From Aurantibrevibacter sp041747755 (lineage in GTDB: Bacteria > Bacteroidota > Bacteroidia > Flavobacteriales > Flavobacteriaceae), in the NCBI GenBank assembly GCA_041747755.1, contig JBGTEN010000158.1, positions 1-64,000 of the forward strand: a stretch of DNA of 64,000 nucleotides. The letters run 5' to 3'. The translations under genes and the position numbers were made by a program. The notes beneath the pieces were generated by a model. That model saw only the letters and a list, made by a program, of their open reading frames with translations, was not told where the DNA came from and did not search any database. Shown here piece by piece: positions 57,444-64,000 of this stretch (its first letter is position 1; every line of letters starts with the position of its first letter).

Positions 57444-57878
57444 ATGCAAAAGTTAATTTTTTTAATGGTATTATTTTCTTGTGGTATTGTTAGGACACAG
57501 CAAATTGTATCCTGGAAAGATTTGGAAGATGTAAGTTATGTTCAAGTAGAAGATAAGGATGCTCCATTTGGTTTTTCAAAGCCTGTTTTTGGAAACAACA
57601 TAAAACAACTTAAGGGAAAGGAAATTATAATCACAGGATATTATTTGGATTTAGGAGGAAATTTTTCAACCAAAATGCTTTCAAAAAACCCAATGGCTTC
57701 TTGTTTTTTTTGCGGCGTTGGAGGTCCCGAAAGCATCATAGAAATACAGTTTGAAAAAAAGGAAACTTTTCAAACGGATGACTTGGTAACCGTTTCGGGT
57801 ATTTTGGAACTTAATGAAGATAATCCCAATGGGGGCATTTACACTATAAAAAAGGCGGATGGCTTAATCATCAGATAA
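57444..57878 (+). CDS. Exported CxxC protein, DUF3299-like, copy 2
   Basis: This 144-residue paralogue of the previous protein has a short signal peptide (about 1-19, with C13 as a possible lipidation site in FSCGIV). It has the same beta pattern IIITGYYLDL and VTVSGILELN, with SKNPMASCFFCGVGGPESIIEI between them (C87, C90). The block SKNPMxSCFFCGxxGPESxIEI is the most conserved part between the two copies and is probably the functional site. It is followed 8 bases later by the Fur/Zur gene. Confidence 0.75.
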   Translation: MQKLIFLMVLFSCGIVRTQQIVSWKDLEDVSYVQVEDKDAPFGFSKPVFGNNIKQLKGKEIIITGYYLDLGGNFSTKMLSKNPMASCFFCGVGGPESIIEIQFEKKETFQTDDLVTVSGILELNEDNPNGGIYTIKKADGLIIR

Positions 57879-57886
57879 ACAGCGAT

Positions 57887-58282
57887 ATGGATGTAGAAAG
57901 AACTTTAACTGAAAAGGGACTAAAGAAAACTTCTTGTAGAATTGCTATACTCGCCTTATTCAAGAAAAAAACACACGCTCTTTCTTATGTGGATTTTGAA
58001 CATCTGTTGCCTCTTGGCTTTGATAAGACTACCATATACCGCACCCTGTACAGTTTTGAAGAAGCTGGCCTTATTCACAAGGTAGATGACCACAGCGGAT
58101 TGCTAAAGTATGCATTTGGCGAAGTGAAGCAAAATGGGCATCCACACTTTAGCTGCGAAAAATGCCACAACACCTATTGCGTGGAAACTACTTCAACAAT
58201 GAAATTGGAATTGCCTAAAGGGTTTACATCCAATCAAATATCAACTGTAGTTACCGGTTTATGCCCATTCTGTTATGAATGA
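57887..58282 (+). CDS. Fur family metalloregulator, probably Zur
   Basis: This 131-residue Fur-fold regulator has an N-terminal winged helix (about 1-80, with FDKTTIYRTLYSFEEAGLIHKV as recognition helix). The metal-binding part has HPHFSCEKC (H85, H87, C90, C93) and LCPFC (C126, C129), so the structural Zn(Cys)4 site is complete. It closes the operon of the MacB-like system and likely acts on the palindrome at 55080-55100, controlling itself and merC. Zur is favoured over Fur or PerR because of the neighbours, but Fur remains possible. Confidence 0.85.
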   Translation: MDVERTLTEKGLKKTSCRIAILALFKKKTHALSYVDFEHLLPLGFDKTTIYRTLYSFEEAGLIHKVDDHSGLLKYAFGEVKQNGHPHFSCEKCHNTYCVETTSTMKLELPKGFTSNQISTVVTGLCPFCYE

Positions 58283-58288
58283 TAGCAA

Positions 58289-60493
58289 CTAAAACTGTTT
58301 CAAAAAGGTTATTTTACTGATAAATTGCAGATTTTGCTGTACCGTATCAAAAGCATCTACTTGGGTATCATTAAATACAAGATATATAAAGGATAAGGGC
58401 ATATATTCCCATGAAAAGCGCACATTCCATCTCCCTTGGCTATCAAAACTATTGAATTGGTAAAAGGTAGATAACTGTACTCTGGGGTTCAATGCCAACC
58501 GGAGGTTAGCGGAATATAAATCGGTTTTTAAGTCCCTGCTTTCCGTACCAAGAGATTTTAGATCATTATGTTCATAATTCCCTGAAATAGCCAATTGAGG
58601 TATAGGGGCGTATCGCAGTTGACCTGAATAAAAAGTACGATTTCCGTTGTAAAAAGTCCCCCATTCGTAACGTGCCAGAAAAGATATCTTTTTGGATTGG
58701 TCAGAACGATAGCGTACAAATTGATTGGTATAGTAATAGCGATCTTGGTCTATCTGAATCCCCAAAGGAGCAAAATTAAAGTTTATGTTTTGCCATGTTG
58801 GGGTTACCGCATATTCCAAGAGACCATTGTCTTTAAAGATGATATACACCGGAAACATATAGAGACTTGCCTGCTGAAAATTAGCTGGGTTTTCAAAATC
58901 GTGATAATAGTTCACAAACATACCCGGATCCCATCTTCTGATAATCGATTTTTCATTTTTGGGACGCCAGATGTAATAGCCTCCGGGATTGTGCCAAATA
59001 ACATTATTTTGAAATACAAATCCTGTTCCAGGTAGATAGTCTTTGCTCACAAAATTGCTTAGCCAGCCCATGTAGAATTGGTTTGTGGTATACCCAGCAA
59101 AAGCATTTCCGGCAATGCCGTAATTACCGGTGCCTTCGTCGTACGAACCGGAAGCGAGATAATTAATGGTGATTTCGTTTTTTGGTCGGAAAAGCCCATC
59201 TATGCTTAGGGTAGTATTATTCTTGCTGCCAACATTAAGGGAATTGGCAGCTTCATCCAATCTGTGGGTTAGCATAACGCCTATATTATTTTCTTTTCCG
59301 TAATTCTTTGTATATCTAAAAATACCAAAATTGGCTCCGGGGGAATTATCCGTTTCCCTTTGATGTACATACAGAGCCGCGAGCGTTTTATCTTCATCTC
59401 TGTCGGTAAAACGTGCACCAACATCAATTGGTGCAGGAAGTGCATTAAAGCCGCCTTGCAAACCAATCCTCCTACTAAAGAAGGGCACTACGGCAGTACC
59501 GGACGATCCGGCCCAAATCCCGGAATTTTCAAGAAAAAACTGCCTACGTTCAGGAAAGAAAATATTGAATCGCTCTAAGTTGTTTACGGCTAAATCCACA
59601 TCAGCTTGTGCAAAATCGGTATTTACGGTTAGGTCTAATACAGCGTTTGGGGTAATGGCCCATTTTACGTCTCCCCCAATTTTTGGATTACTGTTTGTAA
59701 TAGTGGGTAAATCCCCATTTTTGCTTGCATCATATTGGTATAATGTGAAAGGTTCTATACGGATGTTTGCTGCGGGAGGAGGTACTTCCAGCCCTGTTAA
59801 TTTAGCGGCATACGTCATTCGATAGGGCGAAAAGGACTGGGGAATTTTGGGGAAAGAGGTCTGTTCGTAATCTCTCCGGGCTAACCTAAAAAAGGTAACT
59901 CCCCATTCTATGGGTTTTCCGGCAACCGGATTGTCATACCGGATAGATTTAAACGGAATGGCAAATTCAGCGTAGTATCCATCATCGGTTCGAGATGTAC
60001 GTACAGTCCACAATGCATTCCAATCGTTGTCGGTACTGTTGTCATTAAAGTTCTGAAGATCGAGCTGATTGCCAAAAGGTGTTGTTTGAAACGACACGGC
60101 ATACTGTTTTGTATTTTGCGCATCTATTTGTATCCCAAAGATGTCGTTTTCACCTTGTTGAAAATCCCTTCGCAAATCTTGTACTCTTATACCTCGAGTT
60201 CCCAAGGAATCTTTACAAAAAGCACTAACATACAGGTTTTTTTCATCATAAAGTACTTTCACCTCGGTTTTATAAAGATACTTACCTCCTTGAATAGGTT
60301 CTCTTCTAAAAAAATCGGTAACAGGTATGCCATTTTGCCAATCTACTTCATCTAAAACACCATCTATTTTAATAGGGTTATTTGTTCTTATTGCCTTAAT
60401 TTCCATCGGAATGGCGGGCGGAGGGAAATTTTCAGTTTCCTGTGCAAAAAACATCATTGGAAATAAAAAAAATAACAAATACTTCCTGATCAT
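58289..60493 (-). CDS. DUF5916 outer-membrane protein with CBM9-like domain, tandem copy 2
   Basis: This 734-residue protein has a signal peptide (about 1-17). Next comes a CBM9-like beta-sandwich (about 35-235, PIKIDGVLDEVDWQNGIPVTDFFRREP) and a long strand-rich region from about 260 to the end, probably a beta barrel. It ends in ITFLKQF with the terminal F of outer-membrane proteins. The FAQADVDLAVNNLERFNIFFPERRQFFLEN segment (key residues PERRxFFLE) is a DUF5916 hallmark. It is a tandem paralogue of 60495-62705; the copies are separated by one base. The function is unknown, with a surface sugar or protein partner possible. Confidence 0.85.
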   Translation of the reverse strand: MIRKYLLFFLFPMMFFAQETENFPPPAIPMEIKAIRTNNPIKIDGVLDEVDWQNGIPVTDFFRREPIQGGKYLYKTEVKVLYDEKNLYVSAFCKDSLGTRGIRVQDLRRDFQQGENDIFGIQIDAQNTKQYAVSFQTTPFGNQLDLQNFNDNSTDNDWNALWTVRTSRTDDGYYAEFAIPFKSIRYDNPVAGKPIEWGVTFFRLARRDYEQTSFPKIPQSFSPYRMTYAAKLTGLEVPPPAANIRIEPFTLYQYDASKNGDLPTITNSNPKIGGDVKWAITPNAVLDLTVNTDFAQADVDLAVNNLERFNIFFPERRQFFLENSGIWAGSSGTAVVPFFSRRIGLQGGFNALPAPIDVGARFTDRDEDKTLAALYVHQRETDNSPGANFGIFRYTKNYGKENNIGVMLTHRLDEAANSLNVGSKNNTTLSIDGLFRPKNEITINYLASGSYDEGTGNYGIAGNAFAGYTTNQFYMGWLSNFVSKDYLPGTGFVFQNNVIWHNPGGYYIWRPKNEKSIIRRWDPGMFVNYYHDFENPANFQQASLYMFPVYIIFKDNGLLEYAVTPTWQNINFNFAPLGIQIDQDRYYYTNQFVRYRSDQSKKISFLARYEWGTFYNGNRTFYSGQLRYAPIPQLAISGNYEHNDLKSLGTESRDLKTDLYSANLRLALNPRVQLSTFYQFNSFDSQGRWNVRFSWEYMPLSFIYLVFNDTQVDAFDTVQQNLQFISKITFLKQF

Positions 60494-60494
60494 T

Positions 60495-62705
60495 TTAAAA
60501 CTGCTTTAAAAAAGTTAATTTTATGATACTCTGATTATTCTGTATCCTAATCGGATTCAAAAGACTGTTAAGCTGATCTTCACGGTTTTCATTAATTACG
60601 ACATATAAATAGGATAAAGGCAGGTACTCCCAGGAGAGACGAGAATTAATGTTAGCCCTTTTGTTGGTGGTGTTGTACTGATAGAAAGTAATTAATTGCA
60701 ATCTCGGATTGAGCGAAAGCCTAAGTTCTGAACCTAATAAATTGGTTTTAGCAGTTTCTTGATTTATTCCTAAATTCTTTATTTCATTGTATTCATAATT
60801 TCCGCTAAACGATATATGCGGAATAGGTGCAATGCGCAAGGAGGCCGTGTATGTATTCAAACTTCCATTAAAATACTTCCCGAAATTGTAGGCCGTGCTA
60901 AATCCAATTTTTTTTGAAAAATCTCCTGTGTAACTAAATATATGGCGATCAAATGTATAATAACCCGTGGCAATCTCAATGCCCAGGGGAGTAAATGGCT
61001 CTCTTAGCGATTGCCAATTTGTTCTATAAGCGTATTCTATTTCGCTGCCATTCTGTAATTCAAAGCTAACTGGTATAAAAGATGCAAATCCCTCCCTAAA
61101 AGATAAATCATCTAAATAATTATAAAAGTATGTGGTAATTCCGGGATTGAATTGTCTTGTAAATTTTGGCAGCCATTTAGGACGAAGTTTTAATGAAAAA
61201 GCAGGACTAGTTAATAGGTAATTGTTTGCATCGATAAATCCCACTTTGGGATCGTATTGAGATGAAACCAAGCTTTCTACCAACCCAAAATAAATCCAAT
61301 TATTTGAGTAATACGCCCATAAGGCACCTGAATAACCCTCATTGTCCTCTGCTCCAGAATTTTTTGAAGCTGAAAGCATCCAAAAGGCATTTATGGCTTG
61401 TGTTGGTCTTAAAAAACCGTCTATTGTTACCGTGGTGTTGTAATTAGATAGGCCTTGGGCATTCGGTTCATCATATCGCAGGGTGGCCATTCCCCCAATC
61501 CTGTTTTGACCCCCCAGATTTCGGGAATATCTGGCAACTGCAAAATTGGCGGCAGGTTGACTTCCTGATTCATCTTGTCGCAATACAATAGCGCCAATGT
61601 TTTGCTTAGGGCTTCTATTGGTGAATCTCGCACCTACCTCAATAGGAATTGGGTTACCGTTGTTATCTAAACCAATCCTCCGACTAAAAAATGGTTGTAA
61701 ATTATCCCAGGCAGCCATATAATATATTTCGTTGCCTTCTAAAAAGAACTGTCTTCGCTCCGGGAATAATACAGAAAATCGCGAAAGGTTTATAACCTGT
61801 CGGTCAACATCTGCTTGTGCAAAATCAGTATTATAGGTTAAGTCCAAAACGGAATTTGGCCCCATTACCCATTTGATTTCACCACCTGCTTTCAACTCTG
61901 TATTCTCATTAAGAAGAATATCGCCTTCTTTTTGGCGGGTAGCATCAACAAGTAAATATGGGTTAAATTGTATATTTATAGATGGCGGAGGAGGCTCAAT
62001 GCCTGTAAGTACTGCCTCATAAGGCATACGGTAAATATTGAAAGTCCTGGGTATTGGTGGAAAGGAAACGTATTCATTATTGACTCTAATATTTCGGGTT
62101 AAAATAATTCCTATCTCTTTGCAATTGTCTGGATAACGAAGGGTTTTCCATGGAATAGCAATCTCCGCATACCAACCCTCTTCGGTAATTTGGGTTCTTA
62201 CGCTCCATAAGGCAGACCACTCCCTGTTAAAAATCTCGTCATCCATAACCAGTAACTCTCTTTGGGCGCCATATGGATTCGTTTGAAAAGAAACTGCGTT
62301 ACGCTTATCAAGGAATCCATCTATTACCACCCCAAACATATCATTTTGGAAATAATCAAAGTCGCGCTGTAGGTTTTGTGCCAAAATATCCTTTCGCCCG
62401 TTCTTGGTTTTGCAAAATGCCCCGATATAAAGGTTTTCATCATCAAATAGAATTTTGGATTCAGTAAACATACTTGCCGGAGCACCTTGTACTGGATCTT
62501 TTTGAATAAAATCTGTAACGGATATTGCATTACTCCAACTTGCCTCATCAAGAATTCCATCTATTTTAATGGGATCTGAAGTCCTGATAGCTTGTATTTG
62601 TGGCGCAGTCTCAGGTGGTGGGAAAATATCTGGATTGTCTTGGGACCATAATTTTGCTGAGTAAGAAATCGAAACTAGAAATATAAACAAAGCAGCTATT
62701 TTCAT
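60495..62705 (-). CDS. DUF5916 outer-membrane protein with CBM9-like domain, tandem copy 1
   Basis: This 736-residue paralogue of the downstream gene has the same layout: signal peptide (about 1-22), CBM9-like sandwich (about 40-240, PIKIDGILDEASWSNAISVTDFIQKDP) and a beta-rich C-terminal part ending KLTFLKQF. FAQADVDRQVINLSRFSVLFPERRQFFLEG carries the family motif. Both copies share the last seven residues TFLKQF. It is preceded on the same strand by an ABC-2 type permease gene (24-base gap), so all three may form one operon. Confidence 0.85.
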   Translation of the reverse strand: MKIAALFIFLVSISYSAKLWSQDNPDIFPPPETAPQIQAIRTSDPIKIDGILDEASWSNAISVTDFIQKDPVQGAPASMFTESKILFDDENLYIGAFCKTKNGRKDILAQNLQRDFDYFQNDMFGVVIDGFLDKRNAVSFQTNPYGAQRELLVMDDEIFNREWSALWSVRTQITEEGWYAEIAIPWKTLRYPDNCKEIGIILTRNIRVNNEYVSFPPIPRTFNIYRMPYEAVLTGIEPPPPSINIQFNPYLLVDATRQKEGDILLNENTELKAGGEIKWVMGPNSVLDLTYNTDFAQADVDRQVINLSRFSVLFPERRQFFLEGNEIYYMAAWDNLQPFFSRRIGLDNNGNPIPIEVGARFTNRSPKQNIGAIVLRQDESGSQPAANFAVARYSRNLGGQNRIGGMATLRYDEPNAQGLSNYNTTVTIDGFLRPTQAINAFWMLSASKNSGAEDNEGYSGALWAYYSNNWIYFGLVESLVSSQYDPKVGFIDANNYLLTSPAFSLKLRPKWLPKFTRQFNPGITTYFYNYLDDLSFREGFASFIPVSFELQNGSEIEYAYRTNWQSLREPFTPLGIEIATGYYTFDRHIFSYTGDFSKKIGFSTAYNFGKYFNGSLNTYTASLRIAPIPHISFSGNYEYNEIKNLGINQETAKTNLLGSELRLSLNPRLQLITFYQYNTTNKRANINSRLSWEYLPLSYLYVVINENREDQLNSLLNPIRIQNNQSIIKLTFLKQF

Positions 62706-62729
62706 TTTGGAATGGTCTTATTTATAAGT

Positions 62730-64000
62730 CTAATTGGAAATAAGGTTTCCTCTTGCTTTGTTTCTCTGATAAAGAACTAATCCCAAACCACTCAAAAGCA
62801 CGCCTCCCGATAGAATTAGTAAGATATTTAGGAGAACAGGAATTTTAACCCTTTCTCTATATTCAAATTGAGGCAGTCCTGTTACCAATCCCGATGTAAA
62901 GGTTTCATTTCTATAAAGAAGTGGAAGAAAATAATCGCGCCAGTCTCCGGCAAAATCAACCACTTGCTTACGGTAATCTTCGTAGTTTAAGGTAGAAGTG
63001 CCCGCAATACCACTTAAGCTTTCCTGCATAATAATGGCCGGGGAGATGATTCTTAGTTTTGAGATACCTTCCTGTTGTTTTTTAATTTGGTTTTCGTAGG
63101 TGTTTAATAAGGGCTCCAATTCTTGTTTCAACACTTTTTGAGAAGCCATATAACGATGCCAATAACTATATTTGGCTGTATCCTGCTGTGCGTACTCCGG
63201 ATGGTCCCTTAAATAGGAGGCCAAGATGGCATCTTGCTTTTTGGACGATGCAGCCTTAAGTGCCCTCATTTCATTAACCATTCTGGTTCTGGACGGCATG
63301 GGATATAGTGCGTTGACCATCTGGTTTACGGCGGCCGGAGCCACTAAAACCAGAATTACCCAAAATCCCATAAGACCTACAGCATTTTTGGCAGAAGAAC
63401 CTAACCATAAGTTGATTAAAAAAGCCAGGGTAAACCAAAAAAGAATATAGCTTAAAGTCAACCCCACAAAGGCTAGAATCTTAGAGAGATTTCCCGGAAA
63501 AGACACCTGATTTACCACCAAGGTTACCACAATAGCCAATATGGTAATGACCGCTATCCAAAAAAAACGCAATACTACTTTTTGCAGCACCCATCGGAAA
63601 AGCGAAATAGGTTCTGAGGCCAATAATTTTAGGGAGCCGTGCTCCTTTTCATAAGACAAAATGTTGTAACTAAAGGCAATAATGATCAATGGCAAAAGGT
63701 ATATGATTACAAAAGCCAAATCAAAACTGCCAAACAATAACTGGACAGGACTGGAAAGTTCCCCAAAATTAAGCGTAAAATCCTCTCCTGTTACCGTGGG
63801 CTTTATATAATGGGTAAACAAATCACTTTGTCCAACCGCAGTAAACGTTAAAGCGTTGGGGGTCATCGCTGCAACTCTGGGATAATTGTTACCTGCTGCA
63901 GTGGGTTGGTCCGGTGTTCTCCAATAGGGCACACTATTTACTGACAATCCATTTTCTATGGAGTCCAAAAGCGATAGCATAATGGCATCCGCATTTTTCA
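62730..64000 (-). CDS. ABC-2 type permease with DUF3526 domain, 5' end outside window
   Basis: The frame is open to the window edge, so the true start is beyond 64000; a methionine at 63980 is internal. The visible part has about 423 residues. It begins with an extracytoplasmic region (SVPYWRTPDQPTAAGNNYPR), followed by helices FDLAFVIIYLLPLIIIAF, WIAVITILAIVVTLV, ILAFVGLTLSYILFWF and VGLMGFWVILVLVAP. A large extracytoplasmic loop (DUF3526-like, about 210-380 of the visible part) and a last helix come next. Such permeases work with an ABC ATPase in gliding or export functions (GldF-like). The ATPase is probably upstream beyond the edge. Confidence 0.82.
   Translation of the reverse strand, partial: KNADAIMLSLLDSIENGLSVNSVPYWRTPDQPTAAGNNYPRVAAMTPNALTFTAVGQSDLFTHYIKPTVTGEDFTLNFGELSSPVQLLFGSFDLAFVIIYLLPLIIIAFSYNILSYEKEHGSLKLLASEPISLFRWVLQKVVLRFFWIAVITILAIVVTLVVNQVSFPGNLSKILAFVGLTLSYILFWFTLAFLINLWLGSSAKNAVGLMGFWVILVLVAPAAVNQMVNALYPMPSRTRMVNEMRALKAASSKKQDAILASYLRDHPEYAQQDTAKYSYWHRYMASQKVLKQELEPLLNTYENQIKKQQEGISKLRIISPAIIMQESLSGIAGTSTLNYEDYRKQVVDFAGDWRDYFLPLLYRNETFTSGLVTGLPQFEYRERVKIPVLLNILLILSGGVLLSGLGLVLYQRNKARGNLISN

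Noticed and set aside
1..64000. CRISPR array, tRNA, rRNA, prophage or integron in the window
   Set aside because: I saw no spaced direct repeats, no tRNA-like cloverleaf or conserved rRNA segments, and no phage or integrase proteins.

Overview
The window is a piece of an AT-rich chromosome from a member of the Bacteroidota, most likely a (marine-type) Flavobacteriaceae. I base this on the gene families (DUF4834, DUF5916, TIGR02757, BatA/VWA and YfhO proteins, AraC proteins of the MKLYIKYMVS type), on promoters of the flavobacterial form TTG-N17..23-TAnnTTTG, on weak or absent Shine-Dalgarno sequences, and on dense gene packing on both strands. I found no rRNA, tRNA, CRISPR array, transposase, integrase or phage genes. 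It reads as core chromosome with local tandem duplications rather than as a mobile island.

Layout. 1-4.2 kb: the start of lpxD (cut by the window edge), a cupin, a small membrane protein and a secreted M16 peptidase. 4.5-6.7 kb: lemA, an HtpX-like M48 protease and two small membrane proteins. 6.8-10.5 kb: a secreted Gfo/Idh/MocA dehydrogenase, a lipid/peptide-type ABC exporter, and a small protein with a zinc ribbon and a nuclease-like C-terminus. 10.6-14.3 kb: a 5-oxoproline operon (divergent Nramp-like transporter, pxpA, pxpB, pxpC). 14.3-20.9 kb: an outer-membrane protein, then DUF4834, YfhO, a family 4 glycosyltransferase and a flippase (surface glycan assembly). 21-28.6 kb: an exported low-complexity protein, uvrA, a tandemly duplicated cassette (ECF sigma factor plus a 47-residue protein), a cysteine-free endonuclease III homologue, and bcp. 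28.7-33 kb: tandem AraC regulators with small membrane and stress proteins (DUF5670/lmo0937 type, receiver-only regulator, PA2169/DUF2383, YtxH) and several hairpins. 33-41.2 kb: NeuD-type acetyltransferase, a large conserved protein of unknown function, a metallo-beta-lactamase, an esterase, two DUF4870-like proteins, a dihydroorotase homologue lacking its HxH metal site, and a BatA/VWA protein. 41.3-46.3 kb: a four-gene minus-strand operon (S10 peptidase, PQQ-type sugar dehydrogenase with cytochrome c, SGNH hydrolase, glycosyltransferase). 46.6-53.6 kb: a second exported Gfo/Idh/MocA protein, a three-gene coupled operon (lolD-like ATPase, CPBP protease, TIGR02757), folE, a sulfite-dehydrogenase-like pair and a sterol-desaturase family protein. 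53.7-58.3 kb: a thioredoxin-reductase-like flavoprotein and merC, divergent from an operon of ABC ATPase, MacB/FtsX-like permease, two exported CxxC proteins and a Fur/Zur regulator. 58.3-64 kb: tandem DUF5916 outer-membrane proteins and a truncated ABC-2 type permease.

The most interesting points are as follows. First, the duplicated sigma/47-aa-protein cassette keeps an identical 71-nt spacer in both copies. Second, a probable zinc-responsive system at 54.6-58.3 kb has a near-perfect palindrome between the divergent promoters, a His/Glu-rich loop in the permease and a Zur-like gene at the operon end. Third, three enzyme or transporter homologues have lost hallmark metal or cofactor residues: the Nramp-like protein, the dihydroorotase and the endonuclease III. 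Five tandem paralogue pairs lie within 64 kb: the sigma cassette, the AraC pair, the DUF4870-like pair, the CxxC proteins and the DUF5916 pair. All functional statements are from reading the sequence and from memory of the families; no database search was run.
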